A DNA stretch of 64,000 nucleotides from contig DATLQU010000062.1 in the NCBI GenBank assembly GCA_035535015.1, positions 1 to 64,000 on the forward strand, in the 5' to 3' direction. The translations under genes and the position numbers were made by a program. Below the pieces are notes generated by a model. That model saw only the letters and a list, made by a program, of their open reading frames with translations, ran no database searches and was not told the DNA's origin. Below are positions 19,097 through 28,639 of this stretch, one piece after another. This DNA comes from Palsa-661 sp035535015 (GTDB lineage: Bacteria > Actinomycetota > Acidimicrobiia > Acidimicrobiales > UBA8190). How positions within the stretch are numbered: position 1 is the stretch's first letter; every line of letters starts with the position of its first letter.

Positions 19097-19875
19097 TGCC
19101 GGTCGGCCTGGTGTCGCTGCTACCGCTGTTGGGCGTGTCGAGCCTGGTCGACCGGCTGACCTTCGGCGTGGGCGCCACCATTGTGGTGCTGGGCGCCATC
19201 GGGGTGGTGATCTCCCGCAATCCCGTGCACGCCGCGCTGATGCTGGTGATGACGCTCTTCGGGGTGGCCGTGCTCTTCGTGGAAGAGGGGGCCAACTTCC
19301 TGGCCGCCGTGCAGGTGATCGTCTACGCCGGTGCCATCGTGGTGCTCTTCCTCTTCGTGATCATGTTCCTGGGGGTGGACCGCGAGGAGAACCTGGCCGA
19401 GGAACCGCTGCCGCTGCAGCGGCCGTTGGCCATCGGGCTGATGGCGTTGGCCGTCGCCGGGCTGCTTCTGCTCGGGATCGGCTCGCGGTGGTCGGTGGGC
19501 CCGCACTCGGTGGCCGGTCCGGCCACCGACCAGCCCGGCGGGGACGTGGCTGCGCTCGGCAAGAGCGTCTTCACCACGTATCTCTTCGCCTTCGAGATCA
19601 CGGCCGCCCTGTTGGTGATCGCCGTGGTGGGGGCCGTGGTCCTGGCCCGGCGGCTGCGGCCGCAGGCCGACGACGCCCCCGAGGACACCGACGAGGCCGG
19701 TCCGGATGACGCGGCGGGCGTCAGCGGGGAGGCCGACGGAGACGAGATCGGCATGGACACCGGGTCCGTGGCCCGGGCCGTGGCCGAGACGGTGACGTCG
19801 GCGCGGGGCCGGTCGGAGTCCGGGCCCGAGATCGCCTCTGCGTCTGCCCCTGCGTCTGAGGAGGTCCGGTCGTGA
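19096..19875 (+). CDS. nuoJ: NADH-quinone oxidoreductase subunit J
   Basis: 259-residue membrane subunit with five helices. FVEEGANFLAAVQVIVYAGAI is the family's third-helix region with its pi-bulge. The GTG start shares its G with the nuoI TAG. After the last helix (near residue 185) comes an acidic tail of about 75 residues that E. coli NuoJ lacks. The stop overlaps nuoK (GTGA). Confidence 0.93.
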   Translation: MPVGLVSLLPLLGVSSLVDRLTFGVGATIVVLGAIGVVISRNPVHAALMLVMTLFGVAVLFVEEGANFLAAVQVIVYAGAIVVLFLFVIMFLGVDREENLAEEPLPLQRPLAIGLMALAVAGLLLLGIGSRWSVGPHSVAGPATDQPGGDVAALGKSVFTTYLFAFEITAALLVIAVVGAVVLARRLRPQADDAPEDTDEAGPDDAAGVSGEADGDEIGMDTGSVARAVAETVTSARGRSESGPEIASASAPASEEVRS

Positions 19876-20177
19876 GTGTTCCCGGGGCCTGGTACTTGGC
19901 GCTCGGGGCCGTGCTGTTCAGCATCGGCGGCCTGGGGCTGCTGGTGCGACGGAACGTGCTCGTGATGTTCATGTGCATCGAGCTGATGCTGAACGCCGCC
20001 AACCTGACCTTCGTGACCTTCGCCCGGATGCTGAACGACATCGGGGGCCAGGCCCTGGTGTTCTTCGTGCTGGTGGTGGCCGCCGCCGAAGTGGTGGTGG
20101 GGCTCGGCCTGGTGGTGGCCATCTTCCGACGGCGGCGGGGAACCACGGCCGACGACCTGCATATGTTGAAGGGCTGA
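19872..20177 (+). CDS. nuoK: NADH-quinone oxidoreductase subunit K
   Basis: 101 residues and three helices, the usual length. The proton-path glutamates are present in MFMCIELMLNAANL and in VVAAAEVVVGLGLVVA. GTG start, overlapping nuoJ by 4 nt. Confidence 0.96.
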   Translation: MSVPGAWYLALGAVLFSIGGLGLLVRRNVLVMFMCIELMLNAANLTFVTFARMLNDIGGQALVFFVLVVAAAEVVVGLGLVVAIFRRRRGTTADDLHMLKG

Positions 20178-20179
20178 CC

Positions 20180-22081
20180 GTGCTGCACGCCGCCTATCTG
20201 TTGCCCCTGTTGCCGCTGGCCGGCTTCGTCGTGCTGGCCGGTGCCGGCCGGCGGATCGGTGATCCCTGGGCCGGCTGGTTGGGGACGGCCACGGTGGGCG
20301 GTGCCTTCGTGGTGGCCTGCATCACCTACGCCGGATTGCTCGGGCGGCCCGCCGGTGGCTCGCGGGAGTTCACCCAGAACCTGTTCAGCTGGATACCGGT
20401 GGGCGGGCTGCAGGTGAAGGCGGCGCTGCTGGTCGACCCGCTGTCGGTGACGATGGTGCTGTTCGTGACGGGCATCTCGACGCTGATCCATCTGTACTCG
20501 ATCGGCTACATGAAAGGTGACCGCGACTACCCGAAGTTCTTCGTCTACCTGAACCTGTTCGTGGCCTCCATGCTGATCCTGGTGCTGGCCAACAACCTGC
20601 TCTTCACCTTCGTGGGCTGGGAGGGGGTGGGGCTGTGCTCGTACTGGCTGATCTCGTTCTGGTTCGGGCGCGACACGGCGGCCAGTGCCGGGCAGAAGGC
20701 ATTCCTCTACAACCGGATCGCCGACGTGGGCTTCCTGATCGCCATCTTCTTGGTCTTCGAGAAGACGGGCACGCTCAACTACCTCGGGGTCTTCTCGCAG
20801 GCGTCGCACATCGGGTCGGCGGCCCGGACGGCCATCTGTCTGCTGCTCTTCGTGGGGGCGGTGGGCAAGTCGGCCCAGATCCCGTTCTTCCCCTGGCTGG
20901 CCGACGCCATGGAGGGCCCCACCCCGGTCTCCGCCCTCATCCACGCCGCGACCATGGTGACGGCCGGGGTCTACCTGATGTGCCGGATCAGCCCCCTGCT
21001 GGCGCTGTCGGCCGACGCCCGGCTGGTGGTGGCCTCGGTGGGGGCCGCCACGGCACTCGTGGCCGCCACCATCGCCTGCGCCCAGCAGGACATCAAGAAG
21101 GTGCTGGCCTACTCGACGGTGTCGCAGTTGGGCTACATGTTCCTGGCCGTGGGGACCGGGGCCTACGAGGCGGCCATCTTCCTCATGGTGGCGCACGCCT
21201 TCTTCAAGGCCCTGCTCTTCCTCGGGGCCGGGTCGGTGATCCACGGGCTCCACGACGAGCAGGACCTGAAGCGGATGGGGAACCTGCGGCGGTACATGAA
21301 GCTGACCTTCCTCACCTTCGGGGTGGGCTGGCTGGCCATCGCCGGTATCCCGCCCCTGTCGGGGTTCTTCGCCAAGGGCGACATCTTGGACAACGCCTTC
21401 GCCCGCTACCCCGCCCTGTGGGCCATCGGGCTCGCCACCGCCGCGCTGACGGCCTATTACATGACCCGGCTGTTCGTCCTCACCTTCTACGGCGAGGACC
21501 GGTGGCGGCAGCGGTCCGCCGGTGGTCACGGCGCCGCCGGCGCCGCACCCCACGAATCGCCCTGGGTGATGGCGGGGCCCCTGGTGGTGCTGGCGGTGTT
21601 GGCTCTGGTGGGGGGAGTGCTCGACCTGCCCGGGCACCATCCCGGGTTCGCCCCCCTGGGCTGGCTGGCGCCGGTGTTCGGGTCCGCCCTCTACGACGCC
21701 CACCAGTCGGCCGGCACCCAGTGGGTGCTGGCCGTGGTCGACGCCGTGGTGGCGGTGATCGGGCTCGGGGCGGGCTACGTGCTGTGGTCGCGGGCCACCG
21801 ACAATCCCGGGCTCGAACCGGAGGTGCTGCAGAAGTCGTACTTCATCGACGACGTCTACGACACCGTCCTCGGCCGGCCCGCCGAGGCCTTCGCCCGGTT
21901 CTCGGCCACCGTGGTCGAGACCCGGGTCATCGACGGGGCCGTGAACGGCATCGGCCGGCTGGCCCGGGGGGCGGGAAGCGGTCTGCGGCGGATCCAGACC
22001 GGGTTCGTCCGGCAGTACGCGCTCGGGATCGTGATCGGCGCCGTGGCCCTGCTGGCCTACATGGCGACGAGGGTGTCATGA
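20180..22081 (+). CDS. nuoL: NADH-quinone oxidoreductase subunit L
   Basis: 633-residue antiporter-like proton-pumping subunit. It contains GWEGVGLCSYWLI, the pump segment PFFPWLADAMEGPTPVSALIHAATMV, and a key Lys region in DIKKVLAYSTVSQLGYM. The long lateral helix and final anchor helix lie in the last 130 residues. The start is GTG at 20180, 2 nt after the nuoK stop. The end overlaps nuoM (ATGA). Confidence 0.95.
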   Translation: MLHAAYLLPLLPLAGFVVLAGAGRRIGDPWAGWLGTATVGGAFVVACITYAGLLGRPAGGSREFTQNLFSWIPVGGLQVKAALLVDPLSVTMVLFVTGISTLIHLYSIGYMKGDRDYPKFFVYLNLFVASMLILVLANNLLFTFVGWEGVGLCSYWLISFWFGRDTAASAGQKAFLYNRIADVGFLIAIFLVFEKTGTLNYLGVFSQASHIGSAARTAICLLLFVGAVGKSAQIPFFPWLADAMEGPTPVSALIHAATMVTAGVYLMCRISPLLALSADARLVVASVGAATALVAATIACAQQDIKKVLAYSTVSQLGYMFLAVGTGAYEAAIFLMVAHAFFKALLFLGAGSVIHGLHDEQDLKRMGNLRRYMKLTFLTFGVGWLAIAGIPPLSGFFAKGDILDNAFARYPALWAIGLATAALTAYYMTRLFVLTFYGEDRWRQRSAGGHGAAGAAPHESPWVMAGPLVVLAVLALVGGVLDLPGHHPGFAPLGWLAPVFGSALYDAHQSAGTQWVLAVVDAVVAVIGLGAGYVLWSRATDNPGLEPEVLQKSYFIDDVYDTVLGRPAEAFARFSATVVETRVIDGAVNGIGRLARGAGSGLRRIQTGFVRQYALGIVIGAVALLAYMATRVS

Positions 22082-23775
22082 GCCACGACGGCACCTTCCC
22101 CTTCCTGACCGTCCTGGTCCTCCTGCCCGCCGGGGCCGCCGTGGTGGCCGCCCTGGTGCCGAAGACGCTGGGCGAGCACCGGCAGCGGGTGGCGGTGGAG
22201 GTCGTCGGCCTGGTCGGCACCGTCGCCACCCTGGCCCTGGCCGTGACCATCGCCGTGCGCTACCGGGCCGGCGACGGGAGCTACCGGTTGGTGAGCGACC
22301 ACACCTGGGCGTCGTCGCTCGGGATCTCGTGGCACCTGGGGGTCGACGGGATCTCGGTGTTTCTGTTGCTGATGTCCGCCCTGCTGTTCCCGCTGGTGCT
22401 GCTGGCCGGGAAGGTGCGGCGCGACCCCCGGGCCTTCGTGGCCTGGTTGCTGCTTCTCGAGGCCGCCTGTCTGGGCAGTTTCGTGGCCCTCGACCTGATC
22501 CTGTTCTTTCTGTTCTTCGAGCTGACCCTGGTGCCCGTCTACTTCATCGTGGCCGGTTGGGGTTTCACCCGGCGGGCCTACGCGGCGATGAAGTTCTTCC
22601 TCTACACCTTCCTGGGCTCGGCTTTCCTGCTGGTGGGGATCGTGGCCGTGGCCTACATCCACGAGCGGCAGACGGGGCGGTTCACCTTCGACCTGGTCGC
22701 CCTCACCCACACCCACCTGGGTCTCGGATCGCAGGTGCTTCTGTTCCTGGCCTTCACCGCCGCCTTCGCCGTGAAAGCCCCCATCTTCCCGTTCCATACA
22801 TGGTCGCCCGACGCCTATGCCGAGGCTCCCATGGGGGGGTCGGTGATCTTGGCCGCGGTGATGGCCAAGTTGGGGACCTACGGGATCATCCGCTTCGATC
22901 TGAGTCTCTTCCCCCGGGCCGTGGTCGACCTGGCCCCGCTGCTTCTGACCCTCGGTGTGGTGGGGATCTTGTACGGGGCCATCGTGGCCTGTGCGACGCG
23001 CGACCTGAAACGGTTGGTGGCCTACTCGTCACTCGCCCATCTGGGTTTCATCGTGCTGGGGACGTTCGCCCTGACCACCCAGGGACTGACGGGCAGCGTG
23101 ATCCAGATGGTGAACCACGGGCTGGTGATCGCCCTGCTCTTCATCGTGATCGGCTGGATCTACCAGCGGCGCCGGACCTGGCAGGCCACCGAGCTCCGCG
23201 GCCTGCAGCGGCCGGCGCCGGTACTGGCCGCCGTGTTCATGGTGGCGTTGCTGGCCACCATCGGGTTGCCCGGGCTCAACGGCTTCGTCGGGGAGTTCCT
23301 GATCCTGATCGGGACGTTCGTGACCCACCGGTGGTGGGCCGTGGTGGCCACCGGCGGCGTGGTGCTGGCCGCCATCTACATGCTCTGGGCCTACCAGCAG
23401 GTCTTCCACCACGAGCCCGATCCGGCCGACGCCCAGACACCCGACCTGAGTTGGCGCGAGGGGGCGGTGGTGGCGCCCCTGGTCATCCTGATCGTCTTCT
23501 TGGGCGTCTACCCGAAGCCGGTGCTCGACCGGATCACACCGTCGGTCGACCTGCTCGTGCACAACGTCGACGTGGCCACCGGGAAGCACCAGCCCGCCGT
23601 GTCCACGGGCACCCCGAAAGCGGCGGCAACGCTGCGTGGCGGGGTCCGGAGGCAGCCGGCGAGGGCGGGCAACGCCGGTGTGGCGGCGCAGCTGGAGCCG
23701 GTGTCGGCGGTCGCCATCGGGCCTCCGTCGGCCGGCGGCGGCACCGTCTGGAGCTTCATGGGGGGGTTGCCGTGA
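22078..23775 (+). CDS. nuoM: NADH-quinone oxidoreductase subunit M
   Basis: 565-residue antiporter-like subunit. The catalytic Glu region reads FFELTLVPVYFIV, the pump Lys segment PIFPFHTWSPDAYAEAP, and the second Lys region ATRDLKRLVAYSSLAHLGF. A non-membrane tail of about 70 residues follows the last helix, longer than usual. ATGA overlaps both ends with nuoL and with the nuoN GTG. Confidence 0.95.
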   Translation: MSHDGTFPFLTVLVLLPAGAAVVAALVPKTLGEHRQRVAVEVVGLVGTVATLALAVTIAVRYRAGDGSYRLVSDHTWASSLGISWHLGVDGISVFLLLMSALLFPLVLLAGKVRRDPRAFVAWLLLLEAACLGSFVALDLILFFLFFELTLVPVYFIVAGWGFTRRAYAAMKFFLYTFLGSAFLLVGIVAVAYIHERQTGRFTFDLVALTHTHLGLGSQVLLFLAFTAAFAVKAPIFPFHTWSPDAYAEAPMGGSVILAAVMAKLGTYGIIRFDLSLFPRAVVDLAPLLLTLGVVGILYGAIVACATRDLKRLVAYSSLAHLGFIVLGTFALTTQGLTGSVIQMVNHGLVIALLFIVIGWIYQRRRTWQATELRGLQRPAPVLAAVFMVALLATIGLPGLNGFVGEFLILIGTFVTHRWWAVVATGGVVLAAIYMLWAYQQVFHHEPDPADAQTPDLSWREGAVVAPLVILIVFLGVYPKPVLDRITPSVDLLVHNVDVATGKHQPAVSTGTPKAAATLRGGVRRQPARAGNAGVAAQLEPVSAVAIGPPSAGGGTVWSFMGGLP

Positions 23776-25421
23776 TCAGCTGGCTGGCCGCCGCCTCCCA
23801 CGCCGCGCCGATCGTGCTGCCCAAGATCGCCTACTACTCGATCCTGCCCGAGCTGATCCTGTTGGGCGGGGCCGTGCTGATCCTGGCCGCCAGTTCGATC
23901 ATCCGGCGGCCGATGGCCCACAACACGGCCACCACCATGACGCTGATGACGGGTCTCGCCGCGTTGTCGTTGGCCCTCGTGCAGTGGGCCCAGGTGCAGA
24001 GCAACGGGCCCCACGTGGCCATCGACGGTGCCGTGATCCAGGACGGTTTCAGTGCCTTCATCGCCGTCCTGGTGACGAGCGCGGTGGTGGTGGCCGCCCT
24101 GGTCGGTGACGGCTGGATGAGGCGGGAACGGACGGTGGGACCCGAGCTTCACGTGCTGACCCTGGCCTCGGCGTCGGGGGCCGTGATCATGGGCCAGGCC
24201 AACGACCTGATCGTGATCTTCCTGGGCCTCGAGATCATGTCCATCGCCCTCTACGTACTGGCCGCCATGAACGCCAAGCGCAACGAATCGGGGGAGGCGG
24301 CGCTCAAGTACTTCGTGCTCGGCTCGTTCTCGTCGGCCGTCTTCCTCTACGGGGTGGCCCTCGTCTACGGGGCCACGGGGACGACAAATCTGCCCCAGAT
24401 CGCCGACTACCTGGCGCGCAACGTCCTGCTGCACAACGGGCTGCTGCTGGCCGGGCTCGCTCTTGTGCTGGTGGGATTCCTGTTCAAGGTGGCGGCGGTT
24501 CCTTTCCACCTGTGGACACCCGACGTCTACCAGGGCGCACCCAGTCCGGTGACCGGCTTCATGGCCGCCATCGCCAAGGCGGGGGGATTCGCCGCGCTGC
24601 TGCGGGTCTTCATCTCCACCTTCGGAACGCTCCGGATGGACTGGCAACCGGCGGTCTGGGTGATCGCCATCGTGACGCTGGTGCTCGGCGCCTCGGTGGC
24701 CCTGGTGCAGCGCGACATCAAACGGATGCTGGCCTACTCGTCGATCAACCACGCCGGCTTCATCCTCCTCGGACTGCAGGCGGCGTCGGCCCGCGGCGTC
24801 GAGGGTTCGCTCTATTACCTCTTCGTCTACAGCTTCATGGTGATCGGGACGTTCGCCGTGATCACCGTGGTCGGTGGCCCGGGCGACGGGGCCCACGACC
24901 TCGGGCGCTACCGGGGGCTGGCGTCACGTCAGCCGTGGTTGGCGGGGGCGCTGACGATTCTGCTGATGGCCCAGGCCGGGATCCCCTTCACCACCGGCTT
25001 CCTGGCCAAGTTGGAGGTGGTCGAGGCGGCGGTGAAGGCCAACTCGACGGCGCTGGCCGTGGTGGCCATGGTGACGGCGGTGATCGCCGCCTTCTTCTAT
25101 CTGCGGGTCATCTTGTTGATGTACTCGTCGTCGGCCGGACTCGGTGGCGGCGGGGGCGAGGACGCCACGGTGGATCTGCCGTCGCTGGTCATGAGCACCA
25201 CCGCCGGCGGCGCAACGTCGTCGACGACGGACACATCGACAGCGGCCCTGCTGGTTACCGACGAGGCGTCTGCCGAGGCGGCGCCGCGGCAGCCGGTGCC
25301 GCTCGGGGTGGCCGTGGCCATCGCCGTGTGCGTGGGGGTGACGGTGCTCTTCGGCCTGTGGCCGGCGCCGATCGTGAACTTCGCCCATCACGCCGTGTTG
25401 TACGCCAAGCCCTTCGGCTGA
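23772..25421 (+). CDS. nuoN: NADH-quinone oxidoreductase subunit N
   Basis: 549-residue antiporter-like subunit that ends the nuo operon. GLEIMSIALYVLAAM, KVAAVPFHLWTPDVYQGAPSP and RDIKRMLAYSSINHAGF are the family hallmarks. A Ser/Thr/Ala-rich loop of about 50 residues (near 455-510) precedes the last helix and is unusually long. GTG start at 23772 within the nuoM stop overlap. Confidence 0.95.
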   Translation: MISWLAAASHAAPIVLPKIAYYSILPELILLGGAVLILAASSIIRRPMAHNTATTMTLMTGLAALSLALVQWAQVQSNGPHVAIDGAVIQDGFSAFIAVLVTSAVVVAALVGDGWMRRERTVGPELHVLTLASASGAVIMGQANDLIVIFLGLEIMSIALYVLAAMNAKRNESGEAALKYFVLGSFSSAVFLYGVALVYGATGTTNLPQIADYLARNVLLHNGLLLAGLALVLVGFLFKVAAVPFHLWTPDVYQGAPSPVTGFMAAIAKAGGFAALLRVFISTFGTLRMDWQPAVWVIAIVTLVLGASVALVQRDIKRMLAYSSINHAGFILLGLQAASARGVEGSLYYLFVYSFMVIGTFAVITVVGGPGDGAHDLGRYRGLASRQPWLAGALTILLMAQAGIPFTTGFLAKLEVVEAAVKANSTALAVVAMVTAVIAAFFYLRVILLMYSSSAGLGGGGGEDATVDLPSLVMSTTAGGATSSTTDTSTAALLVTDEASAEAAPRQPVPLGVAVAIAVCVGVTVLFGLWPAPIVNFAHHAVLYAKPFG

Positions 25422-25441
25422 TCGGCAGCCGGGACGGGGCC

Positions 25442-26116
25442 ATGGCAGCGACCCGGCTGCTTCCCATGTTCCCGCTCTCGACCGTGCTGTTCCCCCACGG
25501 GGAGTTGCCGCTGCATGTGTTCGAGCCCCGGTACCGGCAGATGACCGACGACTGTCTGGCCGGCGACTGCGAGTTCGGGGTGGTGCTCATCTCACGCGGA
25601 TCGGAGGTGGGCGGCCACGACCAGCGCTTCGCCGTGGGCACGGTGGCCCACATCGAAGCGGCCTCGCGCTTCGATGACGGCCGGTGGGCCCTGCTCACCG
25701 AGGGCCGCCGTCGGATAACGGTCGTCCGGTGGTTGCCCGACGACCCCTACCCGCGGGCCGAGGTCGACGACCTCCCCGATCAGCCGGTTCCGGTCGACGA
25801 GACCGGGGGGGCCGAGACCCGGTGGGCCGAGACCCGGTTGGCCGAAGCCACGTCGGCCGTGCGGCGGACGCGGACCCTGCTGTCGGAGTTGGGCTCCCCC
25901 GCCCCCGTGGTGGCCGACCTCGGCGGAGGGGGCGGTGACGTCGAGCAACGGTTGTGGCGGCTGTGCGCCATGGCGCCGCTGACCGCATTCGACAGCCAGC
26001 GGATCCTCGAGACCGACGACCCCGAGACCCGGGTGGCGCTGCTGACGGCGTCGTGCGAGGCGCTGTCCGGCGACCTGACGGCCTTGCTGGGTGGCGACGC
26101 CGGACCGGGGCGGTGA
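25442..26116 (+). CDS. Lon N-terminal (LON substrate-binding) domain protein
   Basis: 224 residues with only the N-terminal domain of Lon protease: no ATPase or serine-lysine protease part. MFPLSTVLFPHGELPLHVFEPRYRQM is the domain's typical opening, followed by the FGVVLI strand. Such stand-alone proteins are common and of unsettled function. It starts 20 nt after nuoN with GGGACGGGG as a possible ribosome-binding site and is probably read through from the nuo operon. A 44-bp gap without features separates it from the convergent gene. Confidence 0.82.
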   Translation: MAATRLLPMFPLSTVLFPHGELPLHVFEPRYRQMTDDCLAGDCEFGVVLISRGSEVGGHDQRFAVGTVAHIEAASRFDDGRWALLTEGRRRITVVRWLPDDPYPRAEVDDLPDQPVPVDETGGAETRWAETRLAEATSAVRRTRTLLSELGSPAPVVADLGGGGGDVEQRLWRLCAMAPLTAFDSQRILETDDPETRVALLTASCEALSGDLTALLGGDAGPGR

Positions 26117-26160
26117 CTGACGGGGCGGCGCTACCGGCGGACCACACGAGGGCGGTGGTG

Positions 26161-27048
26161 CTACTTGCCCGCCTTCAGGTGGACTTTGCCCGAGATCTGG
26201 ATGTTCCGGTAGCCCGTACCCGTCTGCGCCTGGATGCCCACGCCGGCCGTGGCCACGCCGGGGGCGTAGGTGCCGTTGCCGGGCGGTACCTTCACGGTCC
26301 AGGTCTTCGTCCCCGACTTGCACGACACCAGGGTCTCCCCTTCGCTTCGGAAGACGAAGCGGCCGTAGAGCTGGGTGAGGTCGACGTAGATGTAGGCGGT
26401 CAGCGGGTGGGTGCAGCCGATGGTGCCGGTGATGTCGGCCACACCGGCCTTGGCGTGGGCGATACCGGCGTGGTCGAGGGTGCCGGTGAGTAGCAGCGGG
26501 ATGCTCGGATCGAACGTGATGGGAACGAAGGACGCCACCGAGAAGTTGGCGATGTCGGCCGCTCCCAAGAAGCAGCCCTTCTTGGCGCAGTCGATGGTCT
26601 TCGATTTGCCGTTCTTCTGGCCGATGCTGAGGATGCGGGTCACGGTGTAGGGACTGGCGAAGTCCCCGTTGCCGTTGGACTGCTCGTAGAGCAGCGTGCC
26701 CAGATCACACCCAGCGGGCCCGGTGGCCCCGGCCTGGCACTCGACCACGCCGACGGCGGCATTGGCCGAGTAGCCGGTGGCGCTGATGGCGATCGTCTGG
26801 CCGTCGCCCAGGCCCGTGCTCGGCGTGGCCGTGAGGACCGGCGTGCAGATCGGGGGCGAGAAGGCGGCCACCGGCAGGTTGGACGAGTCGGTCGGAGGCG
26901 AGCAGTCGGCCACCGGTATGGGCTTCGAGGGGGCGCCGTGGGCGCCGGCGGTGGCACTCAGGACGATGGGGAGCGTGGCTCCGGCGGCGATGGCCACGAT
27001 GACGCCGATGACACCCAAGATGTCTTTTTTGGTGCGCAGCTTCTCCAT
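26161..27048 (-). CDS. secreted protein with neocarzinostatin-like domain
   Basis: 295 residues. An N-terminal helix (near 11-32) acts as a signal peptide or anchor. Residues 70-185 resemble the neocarzinostatin/macromomycin Ig-like fold: TPSTGLGDGQTIAISATGY, then ECQ...GC (C104, C114) and DCAKKGC (C154, C159), matching the two disulfides of that family. The last 110 residues form a second unrecognised domain with two more cysteines. No enediyne genes are nearby, so it is unlikely to be a chromophore carrier; a surface or binding protein is more probable. The start is 5 nt after the stop of the O-antigen-ligase-like gene. Confidence 0.65.
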   Translation of the reverse strand: MEKLRTKKDILGVIGVIVAIAAGATLPIVLSATAGAHGAPSKPIPVADCSPPTDSSNLPVAAFSPPICTPVLTATPSTGLGDGQTIAISATGYSANAAVGVVECQAGATGPAGCDLGTLLYEQSNGNGDFASPYTVTRILSIGQKNGKSKTIDCAKKGCFLGAADIANFSVASFVPITFDPSIPLLLTGTLDHAGIAHAKAGVADITGTIGCTHPLTAYIYVDLTQLYGRFVFRSEGETLVSCKSGTKTWTVKVPPGNGTYAPGVATAGVGIQAQTGTGYRNIQISGKVHLKAGK

Positions 27049-27053
27049 GTCCG

Positions 27054-28529
27054 CTACCCCCCGCCCCCGGTAATTCTCCTGGGGGAGCGTAGCTGGTGGC
27101 CGGTTTCTCCGGCGAGGGCGACGGGGCTGTGTTCTTCGGGCCGTTCTTCGGGCCGTTCTTCGGGCCCCCGCGTCGGCTCGGGCGCCAAGGACAGCGCCAG
27201 GACGACAGCCATGAGCACCGGGATGACGGGGAGGTGCCAGAGAAAGTCGAGCGAGCTCTGGACGAGCAGGGCCGCCAGGCAGGCGATGGCGCACACGGCG
27301 GGCCAGGGGCTCGGCTCATGGCGTCGTCGGGCCAGTCGGACGAAGACGGCCAGCAGACCCACGAGCACAACGGCCAGACCCGCGATCCCGTCCTGGGTCA
27401 GAAGTTGCAGGAGTTCGTTGTGGGCGAATGAGGCGGTGAAGACCTTCGCGCCCACTTCCCAGTGAAGCAGGACGCGCGCCGTGCCGACCCCGAAGAGAAG
27501 ATGCTGACGGGCTAGGTGAAACGCCGCCGTCCACTCGTGGGCCCGGTCCGAGGACGCGGCCGACGCCCGGGTCTGGGCGATCTCCCGGGCCACGTGTCCG
27601 ATCGAGGCCACGGAGGCGAGGACACCGAAGGCGACGGCGCCGACCACGGCGGCGCCCAGCCGCAGCCGCCGAGAGGTCACGGAGGCCCATGCCGCCACTG
27701 CGGCACCGAGAGCGAGGCCGGCGTAGGCCAGGGCGACGTGGGGGGAGGAGCCCGCCGGTATGCCGGGGGCCAGGCAGACCAGGGCGACCATGGCGCCGAC
27801 CACGGCGGGCAGGAGACGCACGACCGACCGGGGCCCGCGCAGGGCGGCGAGGACGGCCACCCCGACGATCAACCCCAACAGTCCTCCCCGACTGAGCGAG
27901 GCGCCGATGCCCACCAGGAGCAGATAGGCGGCACCGGACCAGACGAGACGAGAGGGGTTCTTCGTCAGGAGCCGGTCGAGGCAGAGCAGCGCCGGGGCGG
28001 TGAGCAAGGCAGCCAGGGCGTTCTCGTAGGTGAGGGTGGAGGCGGCGCGCCACAGCCCCTGGCTCGTCAGGGCGTCCGGTTGGTGCCGGGCCACGACGGC
28101 GGCCCAGCCGACGACGGCGACGATCACGGCGATCACCACCACGCCGGCCACCAGGAACCGACGGTGCTCGGGGGTCAACGAGGCCACGACGGCGACGGCG
28201 CAGGCCATGGCCAGAAGCAGCGAGACGGTGCCGATGGCATCCGCCGGCTGTCCGGCCACCACCGAGCTGAGCACGGTGACAGCCGAGAGCGCCGCGGCCA
28301 GCAGGACGACGGGATGGCGCCGGACCGAGGTGATCCATGACGACACCCGGGTGACGGCGATGCTCGTCAGGAGGGCGGCGGCGATCAGGATGACGAAGAC
28401 GTGATACGGACCGTCGTAGAACGCACCCTGGGCGTCGGTGCCGTAGGAAAGGGCGCAGAGCAGCAGCGCCATGGGCACAAGGGGGAGCACGGCCGCCGCC
28501 GTGCCGCCGTCATCTCGGTCCCCGGCCAT
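27054..28529 (-). CDS. O-antigen-ligase/polymerase-like membrane protein
   Basis: 491 residues with about 11-12 hydrophobic segments and a large loop of the Wzy/WaaL (O-antigen ligase) type. That loop contains HLARQHLLFGVGTARVLLHW and FAHNELLQLLTQDGIAG; the HNELLQ segment is a recognisable family feature. It would join or polymerise lipid-linked glycans outside the membrane, but the glycan is unknown. The C-terminal tail includes a tandem GPEER-type repeat coded by three 12-bp copies at 27131-27166. The ATG follows AAGGTG. It probably shares a transcript with the secreted protein downstream. Confidence 0.75.
   Translation of the reverse strand: MAGDRDDGGTAAAVLPLVPMALLLCALSYGTDAQGAFYDGPYHVFVILIAAALLTSIAVTRVSSWITSVRRHPVVLLAAALSAVTVLSSVVAGQPADAIGTVSLLLAMACAVAVVASLTPEHRRFLVAGVVVIAVIVAVVGWAAVVARHQPDALTSQGLWRAASTLTYENALAALLTAPALLCLDRLLTKNPSRLVWSGAAYLLLVGIGASLSRGGLLGLIVGVAVLAALRGPRSVVRLLPAVVGAMVALVCLAPGIPAGSSPHVALAYAGLALGAAVAAWASVTSRRLRLGAAVVGAVAFGVLASVASIGHVAREIAQTRASAASSDRAHEWTAAFHLARQHLLFGVGTARVLLHWEVGAKVFTASFAHNELLQLLTQDGIAGLAVVLVGLLAVFVRLARRRHEPSPWPAVCAIACLAALLVQSSLDFLWHLPVIPVLMAVVLALSLAPEPTRGPEERPEERPEEHSPVALAGETGHQLRSPRRITGGGG
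27131..27166 (-). repeat. three tandem 12-bp repeats in the C-terminal tail codons
   Basis: GTTCTTCGGGCC (plus-strand reading) occurs three times in a row and keeps the frame of the ligase-like protein. Confidence 0.9.
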
Positions 28530-28639
28530 GTTTCACCTTGGCATCTGGGCCACCCGTCGACAATGCCACGGGACTCGTCACCTGGACTCTTGTCGGAGAA
28601 CGGGTCCACCGCTCCGGCACCGGGAGAGGACCTGACCGT

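Noticed and set aside
19721..21703. 660-codon minus-strand frame
   Set aside because: Antisense shadow of nuoJ, nuoK and nuoL, which are certain on the plus strand.
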